From contig URCT01000092.1 of the NCBI GenBank assembly GCA_900546385.1, positions 1 to 10,300 of the forward strand: a stretch of 10,300 nucleotides of DNA, given 5' to 3'. This document shows positions 1 to 6,207 of this stretch, in pieces. Both the position numbers and the translations under genes were made by a program. The notes beneath the pieces are model-generated. The model worked only from the letters and a program-made list of their open reading frames with translations. It did no database searches and had not been told where the DNA came from. Position 1 is the stretch's first letter; every line of letters begins with the position of its first letter. The DNA comes from an uncultured Eubacteriales bacterium (GTDB taxonomy: Bacteria; Bacillota; Clostridia; Oscillospirales; CAG-382).

Positions 1-317
1 CCCTCGAACCCGCTTGGATCACAAGCAACCAGATCGAAGCAGCCCGTATCGCTATGACACGTTACATCAAGCGTGGCGGTCAGGTTTGGATCAAGATATT
101 CCCCGACAAGCCTGTAACCGAAAAGCCGGCTGAAACCCGTATGGGTTCCGGTAAAGGTTCGCCCGAGTATTGGGTAGCTGTGGTAAAACCCGGCCGCGTT
201 CTGTTCGAAATGGACGGCGTTACCGAGGATCAGGCACGCGAAGCAATGCGTCTTGCTGCTCACAAGCTTCCGCTTAAGTGTAAGTTTGTGAAAAAAGAAG
301 ATGAAATGGAGGCGTAA
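1..317 (+). CDS. rplP: 50S ribosomal protein L16, 3' part (5' end outside window)
   Basis: C-terminal 104 codons (reading frame from base 3) of L16, a 23S rRNA-binding protein of the large subunit that sits near the A-site tRNA and the central protuberance and is needed late in 50S assembly. The visible part begins LEPAWITSNQIEAAR and continues through the family signatures RYIKRGG, IFPDKPVTEKPAETRMG and GKGSPEYWVAVV, ending in a basic and acidic tail. L16 is usually about 140-145 residues, so roughly the first 40 are missing because the window starts inside the gene. The open frame continues to the window edge; the first ATG (54) is an internal Met of the conserved IAMTR segment, not the start. 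The stop is followed 5 bp later by rpmC, whose ribosome binding site lies inside this gene. Identification is secure. Confidence 0.97.
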   Translation, partial: LEPAWITSNQIEAARIAMTRYIKRGGQVWIKIFPDKPVTEKPAETRMGSGKGSPEYWVAVVKPGRVLFEMDGVTEDQAREAMRLAAHKLPLKCKFVKKEDEMEA

Positions 318-322
318 GCGAT

Positions 323-511
323 ATGAAAATCACGGAAATCAGAGAAAAAACCTCCGAACAGCTTACCGAGCTTTTGAAGGAGCAGAAGGCAGAGCTCTTT
401 AATCTGCGTTTTCAGCACGCAATCCATCAGCTCGACAATCCTCAGAAGATCGTCGAAACCAAAAAGACCATCGCCAAAATCTTGACGGTGCTGACCGAAA
501 AACAGGCATAA
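323..511 (+). CDS. rpmC: 50S ribosomal protein L29
   Basis: L29 is a small two-helix hairpin protein at the nascent-peptide exit tunnel rim, near the docking site of trigger factor and SRP. The 62-residue product starts MKITEIREKTSEQL and has the conserved L29 core with ELFNLRFQHA and the Q-L-x-N-P segment (around residues 36-40) followed by an amphipathic second helix. Length is typical for the family (about 60-70). GGAGG at 308-312, inside the end of rplP, lies 10 bp before the ATG, so translation is probably coupled to rplP. Order L16-L29-S17 is the standard S10 operon end. Nothing unusual is seen. Confidence 0.97.
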   Translation: MKITEIREKTSEQLTELLKEQKAELFNLRFQHAIHQLDNPQKIVETKKTIAKILTVLTEKQA

Positions 512-531
512 GCGGAAAGGAGTAACTAATA

Positions 532-786
532 ATGGAAAGAAATCTCAGAAAAACCAGAGTAGGTATCGTTTCCAGCGATAAAATGGATAAAACCATTGTC
601 GTTTCCATCAAGGACAGCGTTAAACATCCGCTTTACAAAAAGGTCATCAAGAGAACCGTGAAGTTCAAGGCGCACGACGAAAACAACGAGTGCGGCATCG
701 GCGACAAGGTGGAAATTATGGAAACAAGACCGCTTTCCCGCGATAAGAGATGGCGTCTTGTAAGAATTATCGAAAAGGCAAAATAA
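532..786 (+). CDS. rpsQ: 30S ribosomal protein S17
   Basis: S17 is an OB-fold primary binder of the 16S rRNA 5' domain, acting early in 30S assembly. The 84-residue protein carries the family pattern: RKTRVGIVSSDKMDKTIVV near residues 6-24, HPLYKKVIKRT in the middle and METRPLSRDKRWRLV near the C-terminus. Length is normal (about 80-90). An AAAGGAG site about 10 bp upstream supports the ATG at 532. It closes the S10 operon set and is followed by a 39-bp gap containing a small inverted repeat before rplN. Confidence 0.97.
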   Translation: MERNLRKTRVGIVSSDKMDKTIVVSIKDSVKHPLYKKVIKRTVKFKAHDENNECGIGDKVEIMETRPLSRDKRWRLVRIIEKAK

Positions 787-790
787 AGTG

Positions 791-807
791 TTGTATCGCA
801 GATACAG
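791..807 (+). other. Inverted repeat in rpsQ-rplN gap
   Basis: A perfect 6-bp stem (TGTATC at 792-797, GATACA at 801-806) around a 3-base GCA loop, extendable by a T-G wobble (791/807). It starts only a few bases after the rpsQ stop and ends 2 bp before the rplN ribosome binding site (AAGGAGGT at 810-817). There is no U-run after it, so it is not an intrinsic terminator. It marks the classical boundary between S10 and spc gene sets. A role is inference only. Confidence 0.45.
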
Positions 808-825
808 ACAAGGAGGTCACATAGC

Positions 826-1194
826 ATGATTCAACAGCAATCGTTCATGAAGGTTGCCGATAACACCGGCGCCAAGGAACTTATGTGCATCCGTGTTCTC
901 GGTGGAACGGGCCGCAGATACGCCCGTATCGGCGACGTTGTGGTTTGCTCTGTTAAAAAGGCAACACCCGGCGGCGTTGTCAAAAAAGGCGATGTTGTAA
1001 AGGCAGTGGTGGTACGCACCGTAAAGAGCCTTCGCAGAGCCGATGGCAGCTATATCCGCTTTGATGAGAACGCGGCAGTTATTATAAACGCGGACAAGAA
1101 CCCGAAAGGTACCCGTATTTTCGGGCCGGTAGCAAGAGAGCTTCGTGAAAAAGAATACCTGAAGATTCTCTCCCTTGCGCCCGAAGTACTTTAA
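826..1194 (+). CDS. rplN: 50S ribosomal protein L14
   Basis: L14 is one of the most conserved large-subunit proteins; it lies at the subunit interface, contributes to intersubunit bridges and is the docking site of the silencing factor RsfS. The 122-residue product matches the invariant bacterial length. Signatures seen: KVADNTGAKELMCIRVLGG, GRRYARIGD, ATPGGVVKKGDVVKAVVVRT, DGSYIRFDENA and a C-terminal GTRIFGPVARELR followed by LSLAPEVL. A full AAGGAGGT ribosome binding site (810-817) precedes the ATG by 8 bp. First gene of the spc operon in the classical arrangement; the next gene's ribosome binding site overlaps its stop. Confidence 0.98.
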   Translation: MIQQQSFMKVADNTGAKELMCIRVLGGTGRRYARIGDVVVCSVKKATPGGVVKKGDVVKAVVVRTVKSLRRADGSYIRFDENAAVIINADKNPKGTRIFGPVARELREKEYLKILSLAPEVL

Positions 1195-1209
1195 GGGAGG
1201 ATTTGAACT

Positions 1210-1536
1210 ATGGCAGAAATGAAAAAGCTCGCTGTTCGCAAGGGCGATACGGTCATCGTAGGCTCCGGCGACGATAAGGGCAAAAAAGGCAAGGTGCTTG
1301 AAGTTTCCCCGAAGGAAGGCAAAGTCATCGTTGAGGGTGTAAACATTGTCAGCAAGCACGTCCGTCCCAGAAAGCAGGGAGAAGAAGGCGGTATCGTCAA
1401 GGTCGAAGGCGCGTTCTACGCATCGAAGGTCAATCTCTACTGCGAAAAGTGCGGCAAGGGCGTCAGAGCCGGCCACAAGGTCCTCGAGGACGGCAAAAAG
1501 GTTAGAGTTTGCGCTAAATGCGGCGAAATTCTTTAA
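1210..1536 (+). CDS. rplX: 50S ribosomal protein L24 with C-terminal zinc ribbon
   Basis: L24 is an assembly initiator that binds the 5' part of 23S rRNA and ends up near the tunnel exit. The 108-residue product has an N-terminal KOW/SH3 segment (about residues 9-40: VRKGDTVIVGSGDDKGKKG) and the family motif NIVSKHVRP near 45-52. The C-terminal part carries a Cys-x2-Cys (C78, C81) and Cys-x2-Cys (C101, C104) pair set, the zinc-ribbon form common in many bacterial L24s and absent from some Bacillus versions. The ribosome binding site AGGGAGG at 1194-1200 overlaps the rplN stop and fits the ATG at 1210; a second ATG at 1219 is too far away to prefer. Zinc binding is inferred from the ligands. 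Confidence 0.97.
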   Translation: MAEMKKLAVRKGDTVIVGSGDDKGKKGKVLEVSPKEGKVIVEGVNIVSKHVRPRKQGEEGGIVKVEGAFYASKVNLYCEKCGKGVRAGHKVLEDGKKVRVCAKCGEIL

Positions 1537-1554
1537 TGACGGGAGGAGATAACG

Positions 1555-2094
1555 ATGTCAAGACTCAGTGATTACTATAAGAACGAAGTAGCTCCTGCTC
1601 TCATGAAGAAATTCGAATACAAAAGCCCGATGCAGATCCCGAAGATCGAAAAGATCATCTTAAACATCGGCGCAGGAGATGCCAAGGATAACGCTAAGGT
1701 TATCGACAACATTATGGCTGATCTCGAAACCATCACCGGTCAGAAGGCTGTTCCTACTTTCGCAAGAAAGTCGGTCGCTAACTTCAAGATCCGCGAAGGT
1801 ATGAAGATCGGTGCCAAGGTCACGCTTAGAGGCGAAAAGATGTACGAGTTTATGGATCGCTTCTTTAACCTCGCTCTTCCGCGCGTGCGCGACTTCAAGG
1901 GTATCAACCCCAACGCCTTTGACGGCAGAGGCAACTATTCCCTCGGTATCAAGGAACAGTTAATCTTCCCGGAAATCGAGTACGATAAAATCGAAAAGAT
2001 CCGCGGTATGGATATTGTATTCGTCACCACAGCAACGAACGACGAGCACGCAAGAGAGCTTCTTACTCTCATGGGCGCTCCGTTCGCAAAGTAA
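1555..2094 (+). CDS. rplE: 50S ribosomal protein L5
   Basis: L5 binds 5S rRNA together with L18, sits in the central protuberance, contacts the P-site tRNA elbow and bridges to S13. The 179-residue product has the standard bacterial length and signatures: N-terminal MSRLSDYYKNEVAPALMKKF, IEKIILNIGAGDA, TGQKAVPTFARKSVANFKIREG, GAKVTLRGEKMYEF, FFNLALPRVRDFKG and GNYSLGIKEQLIFPEIEYD. GGGAGGA at 1541-1547 gives a well placed start. In E. coli the leader and start region of this gene is the S8 repressor target; I could not recognise a matching S8-like fold in the 18-bp gap here. Confidence 0.98.
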   Translation: MSRLSDYYKNEVAPALMKKFEYKSPMQIPKIEKIILNIGAGDAKDNAKVIDNIMADLETITGQKAVPTFARKSVANFKIREGMKIGAKVTLRGEKMYEFMDRFFNLALPRVRDFKGINPNAFDGRGNYSLGIKEQLIFPEIEYDKIEKIRGMDIVFVTTATNDEHARELLTLMGAPFAK

Positions 2095-2112
2095 GAGGGG
2101 TAGGTAAAAGAA

Positions 2113-2298
2113 ATGGCAAAGAAGGCTATGATCTTAAAGCAGCAGAGAGCCCAGAAGTTCTCTACTCGTGAATATAACAGATGTAAAATTTGCGGCCGTC
2201 CCCATGCTTATCTTCGCAAATACGGCATCTGCCGTATCTGTTTCAGAGAGCTTGCTTATAAGGGTCAGATTCCCGGCGTGAAAAAAGCAAGCTGGTAA
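2113..2298 (+). CDS. rpsZ: 30S ribosomal protein S14, zinc-binding type (type Z)
   Basis: S14 joins the 30S head late in assembly, near S3 and S10. This is the short zinc form: 61 residues, with two Cys-x2-Cys pairs (C24/C27 in CKICG and C40/C43 in CRICF) separated by 12 residues. The C-terminus is the usual GQIPGVKKASW. The long, zinc-free form would be about 89-101 residues and lack these cysteines, so the type assignment is firm. Position between L5 and S8 is the standard spc order. The gene is also called rpsN in many annotations. The GAGGGGTAGG stretch before the ATG is a weaker but acceptable ribosome binding site. Confidence 0.97.
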   Translation: MAKKAMILKQQRAQKFSTREYNRCKICGRPHAYLRKYGICRICFRELAYKGQIPGVKKASW

Positions 2299-2339
2299 TT
2301 CTCGAAAGATGCTTATTATTAAGTAAGGAGGTCACAATT

Positions 2340-2738
2340 ATGCAGATTACAGATGTAATTGCGGATATGCTTACCCGTATTCGCAATGCCAATTCGTCCA
2401 AGCACGAAACGGTTGACATCCCCGCTTCCGGCGTTAAGAAGGCTATCGCTGAAATCTTACGCGAGGAAGGCTATATAAACGGTTATCAGATCATCGAAGA
2501 CGGAAAACAGGGCGTTATCCGCGTCACTCTTAAGTACGGCGCTAACAAGTCCAAGGTTATTCAGGGTCTTCGCAGAGTTTCCAAACCCGGTCTTCGCATC
2601 TACACCAGCTGCGAAGATATGCCTACGGTTATGAAAGGTCTCGGCATCGCGATCATTTCTACTTCCAAGGGCATTATGACGGATAAAAAGGCAAAGGCAA
2701 ACAACGTCGGCGGCGAAGTTCTCGCTTATGTTTGGTAA
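2340..2738 (+). CDS. rpsH: 30S ribosomal protein S8
   Basis: S8 is a primary binder of the 16S rRNA central domain (helix 21) and, in E. coli, the translational repressor of the spc operon. The 132-residue product has the typical N-terminus MQITDVIADMLTRIRNA, the middle segment VIRVTLKYG, and the C-terminal GLGIAIISTSKGIMTDKKA and GGEVLAYVW that form the rRNA-binding surface. Length is normal. AAGGAGGT at 2325-2332 lies 7 bp before the ATG; the stretch AAGGAGGTCACA is identical to that before rplN. A 74-bp gap with an 8-bp-stem inverted repeat follows. Autoregulation is known in enterobacteria but not shown here. Confidence 0.97.
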   Translation: MQITDVIADMLTRIRNANSSKHETVDIPASGVKKAIAEILREEGYINGYQIIEDGKQGVIRVTLKYGANKSKVIQGLRRVSKPGLRIYTSCEDMPTVMKGLGIAIISTSKGIMTDKKAKANNVGGEVLAYVW

Positions 2739-2758
2739 TTGCCCGAAAAACGCATGGT

Positions 2759-2784
2759 TCCTGTAAGCAAACGCTTTTACAGGA
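2759..2784 (+). other. Inverted repeat in rpsH-rplF gap (strongest in window)
   Basis: TCCTGTAA (2759-2766) pairs perfectly with TTACAGGA (2777-2784) across a 10-base loop; within the loop GC at 2767-2768 can also pair with GC at 2773-2774, leaving a small bulge and an AAAC tetraloop. Outside, GCAT at 2752-2755 can pair with ATGC at 2789-2792, making a longer interrupted stem. It ends just before the rplF ribosome binding site (2798-2805). No T-run follows, so a terminator is unlikely. It could be an mRNA processing site, a stability element or a protein-binding leader; none is demonstrated. Confidence 0.55.
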
Positions 2785-2797
2785 TAGAATGCATTAC

Positions 2798-2805
2798 GGA
2801 AGGAG
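2798..2805 (+). promoter_or_regulatory. Ribosome binding site deciding the rplF start
   Basis: GGAAGGAG ends 7 bp before the ATG at 2813. It selects that codon over an in-frame TTG at 2732 that would add 27 residues unlike any L6 N-terminus. Confidence 0.85.
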
Positions 2806-2812
2806 AAACATC

Positions 2813-3352
2813 ATGTCTAGAATAGGTAGAATGCCTGTTACTGTTCCTGCCGGTGTTGACGTTAAGGTTGACGCAGAAAACTGCGTTACCGTAAAGGGTG
2901 CCAAGGGTACTCTCAGCCAGAAGTTCAATCCGAATATGAAAATTACGGTTGAAAACGGCGTGATCACGGTCGAACGTCCCGACGATGAAAAACAGAACAG
3001 AGCACTTCACGGTCTTACCCGTTCGATCATCGCAAACATGGTCGAAGGTGTGACCAACGGTTACAGCAAAAAGCTCGAAATCAACGGCGTCGGTTACCGT
3101 GCCGCAAAACAGGGCAAACAGCTCGTTCTCAATATCGGTTATTCTCACACGGTTGTCATCGATGAAACCGATGGCATCACCTTCGAGGTTCCCGATACCA
3201 ACACCGTTATCGTAAACGGTCCCGATAAGCAGAAAGTCGGCCAGATCGCTTCCGAGATCCGCGGCAAACGTCCGCCGGAACCCTACCTCGGCAAGGGCAT
3301 CAAGTATTCCGACGAGCATATCCGCCGCAAGGCCGGTAAAGCCGGTAAGTAA
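2813..3352 (+). CDS. rplF: 50S ribosomal protein L6
   Basis: L6 has two duplicated alpha/beta domains that bind 23S rRNA near the sarcin-ricin loop and the factor-binding region. From the ATG at 2813 the protein is 179 residues, the usual bacterial length, starting MSRIGRMPVTVPAGVDV. Conserved features: TVKGAKGTL in domain 1, LHGLTRSIIANMVEGVTNG at the domain junction, LEINGVGYRA in domain 2, and the C-terminal IRGKRPPEPYLGKGIKY with a basic tail ending KAGKAGK. The frame is open 81 bp further upstream, but that part covers the inverted repeat and lacks family similarity. Standard place between S8 and L18. Confidence 0.97.
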   Translation: MSRIGRMPVTVPAGVDVKVDAENCVTVKGAKGTLSQKFNPNMKITVENGVITVERPDDEKQNRALHGLTRSIIANMVEGVTNGYSKKLEINGVGYRAAKQGKQLVLNIGYSHTVVIDETDGITFEVPDTNTVIVNGPDKQKVGQIASEIRGKRPPEPYLGKGIKYSDEHIRRKAGKAGK

Positions 3353-3372
3353 TCAGAAGGGAGTGCAGTTAA

Positions 3373-3732
3373 ATGGTATCAAGAAAAGACAGCAATTTGC
3401 AGCGTAAAAAGAGACACGCCAGAGTTCGTGCCAAGATTAGCGGTACTGCTTCCCGTCCCCGTCTTTGTGTCTACCGTTCGCTCGCCAACATCTATGCTCA
3501 GGTGATTGACGACACCACCGGAAACACCCTCGTCAGCGCGTCCAGCGTTGAAAAGGATTTCGGCGTGTACGGCGGCAATAAGGATGCGGCTAAAAAGGTC
3601 GGCGAGCTTGTCGCAAAGCGCGCAGCCGAAAAGGGTATCACCGATGTCGTATTCGACAGAGGCGGTTACATCTACCACGGACGCGTAAAGGAACTCGCAG
3701 AAGCCGCAAGAGAAGCCGGCTTGAAGTTCTAA
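3373..3732 (+). CDS. rplR: 50S ribosomal protein L18
   Basis: L18 binds 5S rRNA and, with L5, anchors it in the central protuberance. The 119-residue product is of family length with a basic N-terminal segment (LQRKKRHARVRAKISGTASRPRL split over residues 9-31), LCVYRSLANIYAQVIDD, a variable middle, and the C-terminal VVFDRGGYIYHGRVKELAEAAREAGLKF pattern that is diagnostic. The AAGGGAG-like site about 10 bp upstream supports the ATG at 3373. It lies 20 bp after rplF and 15 bp before rpsE, as in other bacteria. Confidence 0.97.
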   Translation: MVSRKDSNLQRKKRHARVRAKISGTASRPRLCVYRSLANIYAQVIDDTTGNTLVSASSVEKDFGVYGGNKDAAKKVGELVAKRAAEKGITDVVFDRGGYIYHGRVKELAEAAREAGLKF

Positions 3733-3747
3733 AATAGGAGGGATAAT

Positions 3748-4251
3748 ATGGCATTCAAAATGGATCCTGCAACACTTGACCTCCAGGAAACCGTAATCGA
3801 AACACGACGCGTATCCAAGACAGTCAAGGGCGGACGCATCATGCGCTTCGCCGCAGTAGTTGTAGTAGGCGACCGCAACGGTCACGTTGGCTACGGCATC
3901 GGCAAATCCGCCGAAGTGCCGGAAGCTATCAGAAAAGCAATCGAAGACGCTAAGAAAAATATGATTGAGGTTGCAGTCAAGAACACCAGCATTCCTCATG
4001 ATATCGTCGGCGAATTCGGCGCGGCAAGAGTTCTTCTTAAGCCGGCTGCCGAAGGTACCGGTATCATCGCAGGCGGTACGGTTCGTGCCGTTGTGGATAT
4101 GGCGGGTATCAAGGATATCCGCGCGAAGTGCCTCAGAAGCAACAATAAGATCAATGTCGTTAAAGCAACCTTCGAAGGCTTGCGCAATCTCAGAACGGCA
4201 GAAGCTGTTGCTAAGATGAGAGGCAAGACCGTCGAAGAAATCGTAGGCTAA
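3748..4251 (+). CDS. rpsE: 30S ribosomal protein S5
   Basis: S5 lies at the mRNA entry tunnel beside S4, affects decoding fidelity and mRNA unwinding, and contains the spectinomycin-resistance loop. The 167-residue product has the N-terminal double-stranded-RNA-binding-like domain with the loop RVSKTVKGGR at residues 21-30, then VVVVGDRNGHVGYGIGKS and VPEAIRKAIEDAKKNM. The second domain shows TIPH-like SIPHDIVGEFGAARVLLKPA, GTGIIAGG and VRAVVDMAGIKDI. The spectinomycin loop appears unaltered, so no resistance change is evident by eye. AGGAGGG (3736-3742) precedes the ATG. Confidence 0.98.
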   Translation: MAFKMDPATLDLQETVIETRRVSKTVKGGRIMRFAAVVVVGDRNGHVGYGIGKSAEVPEAIRKAIEDAKKNMIEVAVKNTSIPHDIVGEFGAARVLLKPAAEGTGIIAGGTVRAVVDMAGIKDIRAKCLRSNNKINVVKATFEGLRNLRTAEAVAKMRGKTVEEIVG

Positions 4252-4256
4252 GGAGG
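4250..4256 (+). promoter_or_regulatory. Ribosome binding site for rpmD
   Basis: AAGGAGG overlaps the rpsE stop codon. It stands 8 bp before the ATG at 4265 but only 5 bp before the adjoining in-frame GTG at 4262, favouring the ATG. Confidence 0.75.
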
Positions 4257-4264
4257 AAACAGTG

Positions 4265-4444
4265 ATGGCTAAGATTACAGTAACACTGACCAAAAGCTTG
4301 ATCGGTCGCAAAAAGAACCAGATCGCCACTGCAAACTCCATGGGTTTACGCAAAATCGGTGACGTATCGGTTCAGGAAAACAATGAGGCTACCAAAGGCA
4401 AAATCAACCTCATTTGTCACCTTGTCTCAGTGAAGGAGGGCTAA
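4265..4444 (+). CDS. rpmD: 50S ribosomal protein L30
   Basis: L30 is a small ferredoxin-like-fold protein on the large subunit. From the ATG at 4265 it is 59 residues, matching the common length, beginning MAKITVTLTKSLIGRKKNQ and ending INLICHLVSVKEG. Key signatures are KSLIGR, the GLRKIGD turn and the C-terminal HLVSVKE. GTG at 4262 could add one Met, but spacing to the ribosome binding site and family N-termini favour the ATG. The end of the gene contains the ribosome binding site of rplO, so the two are probably coupled. Confidence 0.95.
   Translation: MAKITVTLTKSLIGRKKNQIATANSMGLRKIGDVSVQENNEATKGKINLICHLVSVKEG
4433..4440 (+). promoter_or_regulatory. Ribosome binding site deciding the rplO start
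   Basis: AAGGAGGG lies inside the last codons of rpmD, 6 bp before the ATG at 4447. It rules out an in-frame upstream ATG at 4414 that would lie ahead of the site. Confidence 0.85.
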
Positions 4445-4446
4445 TC

Positions 4447-4893
4447 ATGAAGCTTCATGAACTTTCACCCGCTCCCGGCTCGACAAAATCCGCTTGGAGA
4501 AAAGGCCGTGGTGTCGGTTCCGGCAACGGTAAGACAGCCGGCCGCGGTCATAAAGGCCAGAACGCCAGAACGGGCGGCGGCGTAAGACCGGGCTTTGAAG
4601 GCGGTCAGATTCCGCTTTACAGAAGACTTCCGAAGAGAGGCTTCACCAACAGCCTTTTCAAGAAGGAATACGCAATTATCAACCTTGAAACCTTAGATAA
4701 GCTCTTTAACGACGGCGACGCCGTTTCCATGGAAACGCTTCTTGAAAAAGGCGTTATCCGCAAGGAGTTAAACGGTTTGAAAGTCCTCGGAAGAGGCGAA
4801 ATTACCAAAAAGCTGACCGTTAAAGCTGCCATCTTCTCGGCATCCGCAAAGGAGAAGATCGAAGCCGCAGGCGGAAAGGCTGAGGTGATTTAA
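4447..4893 (+). CDS. rplO: 50S ribosomal protein L15
   Basis: L15 is a late-assembly protein with a long Gly/Arg-rich N-terminal extension that threads into 23S rRNA. From the ATG at 4447 it is 148 residues, the family length. It begins MKLHELSPAPGSTKSAWRKG, followed by the basic glycine-rich region GRGVGSGNGKTAGRGHKGQ, GGGVRPGFEGGQIPLYRRLPKRGF, and a globular C-terminal half with VLGRGEITKKLTVKA and a final EAAGGKAEVI. An upstream ATG (4414) would add 11 residues, but it precedes the ribosome binding site and lacks family support. The secY start codon follows after one base. Confidence 0.97.
   Translation: MKLHELSPAPGSTKSAWRKGRGVGSGNGKTAGRGHKGQNARTGGGVRPGFEGGQIPLYRRLPKRGFTNSLFKKEYAIINLETLDKLFNDGDAVSMETLLEKGVIRKELNGLKVLGRGEITKKLTVKAAIFSASAKEKIEAAGGKAEVI
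4882..4888 (+). promoter_or_regulatory. Ribosome binding site for secY (GTG start)
   Basis: GAGGTGA inside the end of rplO, 6 bp before the GTG at 4895, supports a non-ATG start for secY that depends on translation of rplO. Confidence 0.7.
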
Positions 4894-4894
4894 A

Positions 4895-6157
4895 GTGCTG
4901 CAGACATTCAAAAACGCTTGGAAGATTCCGGAACTCCGCAAGAAGATGCTCTTCACGCTGTTCATTCTTGTTCTGTTCCGCATCGGCTCTGTCATTCCGG
5001 TTCCGTTTGTTTATGCAAACCTTGTACAGGATGCCGTAAACGGCGGTGGCTTGCAGGGATTGTTCCAGTACTTCAACATCATCTCCGGCGAAGCGTTTTC
5101 TAAGGCAACTTTATTCGCACTCTCCATCTCGCCGTATATCACGGCATCCATCGTTATCCAGCTTTTGACCATCGCCATCCCGCCGCTCGAAAGAATGGCC
5201 AAGGAAGGCGAAGAAGGCCGCAAAAAGCTCACTCAGATCACGCGCTATACAACAGTCGGTCTTGCACTCTTAACCAGTATCGGTTATTGTGCATTCCTGT
5301 ATGCCTCGCATTGGGTCATTGAAGGCTACGATCACCTGTTCCATAAGCTCGTTATCATTTCCTGCTATTGCGCCGGTGCTTCCATCATCATGTGGCTCGC
5401 CGAAAAGATCAATGACCACGGAATCGGCAACGGTATTTCCATTATCCTTTTTGTCAATATCGCCGCTTCCTTCCCGTCCATGATCTCGACCGCCTGGACA
5501 AACGGCTATCTCATCTTTGCGCTGTTTGTTGTTATCACGCTTGTAATGGTTGTCTTTGTCGTTCACGTGACCAATGCGGAACGCAGACTTCCGGTGCAGT
5601 ACGCTAAGCGTCAGGTCGGCAGAAAGATGTACGGCGGCCAAAGCACATTCCTGCCGATTAAGCTGAATATGTCCGGCGTTATGCCGATCATCTTCGCAAG
5701 CTCGATCGCAGCTATCCCGATGACCATTGCTTCCATCATCCCGAATTCGGGCTTTGCACGCTTCGTCAGCTCGTATTTCTCGATGTCAAGTATTCCGTAT
5801 ATGATCATCTATTTCGTTCTTATCATCGCGTTTGCTTACTTTTACCTTGCAATTTCCTTCAATCCGGTGGAAGTATCCAACAACCTGAAAAAGAACGGCG
5901 GCTTTATCATGGGTATCCGCCCGGGTAAGCCCACGACCGATTATATTACCAAGATTCTCGGCAGAGTCACCCTCATCGGTGCCATCTTCTTAGGCATCGT
6001 TGCTTGCTTGCCGATGCTGCTTTCGTTAAACCAGAAAATGAGCGGTCTCGCCTTCGGCGGCTCCTCGCTCTTAATCTTGGTCAGCGTTGTCATTGAAACG
6101 ACGCGCGAAATCGAAGCACAAATGACCATGCGTCATTACAAAGGCTTTCTTGAATAA
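4895..6157 (+). CDS. secY: Protein translocase subunit SecY
   Basis: SecY is the pore-forming subunit of the SecYEG channel in the cytoplasmic membrane, exporting unfolded proteins with SecA and inserting membrane proteins co-translationally. The 420-residue product has about ten hydrophobic segments (roughly 18-37, 70-92, 119-137, 151-169, 178-198, 205-225, 261-283, 301-321, 356-377, 386-402). Signatures: IPVPFV near 34, SPYITASIVIQLL 79-91, EGEEGRKK 104-111, GIGNGISI 176-183, PVQYAKR 233-239, NPVEVSNNLKKNGGF, GIRPGKPT 340-347 with the conserved Arg342 of the SecA/ribosome-contacting loop, and the C-terminal RHYKGFL. Start is GTG, one base after the rplO stop. An oddity is Met339 where Pro is often seen before GIRPG. 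An inverted repeat begins in the stop codon. Confidence 0.98.
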   Translation: MLQTFKNAWKIPELRKKMLFTLFILVLFRIGSVIPVPFVYANLVQDAVNGGGLQGLFQYFNIISGEAFSKATLFALSISPYITASIVIQLLTIAIPPLERMAKEGEEGRKKLTQITRYTTVGLALLTSIGYCAFLYASHWVIEGYDHLFHKLVIISCYCAGASIIMWLAEKINDHGIGNGISIILFVNIAASFPSMISTAWTNGYLIFALFVVITLVMVVFVVHVTNAERRLPVQYAKRQVGRKMYGGQSTFLPIKLNMSGVMPIIFASSIAAIPMTIASIIPNSGFARFVSSYFSMSSIPYMIIYFVLIIAFAYFYLAISFNPVEVSNNLKKNGGFIMGIRPGKPTTDYITKILGRVTLIGAIFLGIVACLPMLLSLNQKMSGLAFGGSSLLILVSVVIETTREIEAQMTMRHYKGFLE

Positions 6158-6170
6158 TCCGTAAGGATTG
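6155..6170 (+). other. GNRA-tetraloop hairpin over the secY stop codon
   Basis: AATCC (6156-6160) and GGATT (6165-6169) enclose GTAA, a GNRA-type tetraloop; the first U of the secY stop codon can add a U-G wobble with 6170. The hairpin therefore begins within the stop codon. TTGTTTG follows, which is too weak for a confident terminator. Function unknown. Confidence 0.5.
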
Positions 6171-6196
6171 TTTGAGAGTTCCATTGACACACAGGT

Positions 6197-6202
6197 TAGG
6201 AG
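6197..6202 (+). promoter_or_regulatory. Ribosome binding site deciding the adk start
   Basis: TAGGAG ends 5 bp before the ATG at 6208, giving the expected MNIIFFGAPG start. The frame is open upstream to a possible start at 6172, but that would add 12 residues ahead of this site. Confidence 0.8.
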
Positions 6203-6207
6203 ATATT

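Noticed and set aside
2759..2790. Intrinsic terminator between rpsH and rplF
   Set aside because: The stem is AT-rich at its top and is followed by TAGAATGC rather than a U-run; downstream genes clearly belong to the same operon.
2732..2812. N-terminal extension of L6 from an upstream TTG
   Set aside because: It would overlap rpsH and add 27 residues absent from L6, whereas the ATG at 2813 has a strong ribosome binding site and the family N-terminus.
3334..3350. Short tandem repeat GCCGGTAAA near the end of rplF
   Set aside because: It encodes the basic AGKAGK tail of L6, where such low-complexity codons are expected; not a regulatory or mobile repeat.
3379..4353. Minus-strand open frame of 324 codons antisense to rplR-rpsE
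   Set aside because: Antisense to two conserved ribosomal protein genes; the open frame follows from their codon bias, and the translation resembles no known family.
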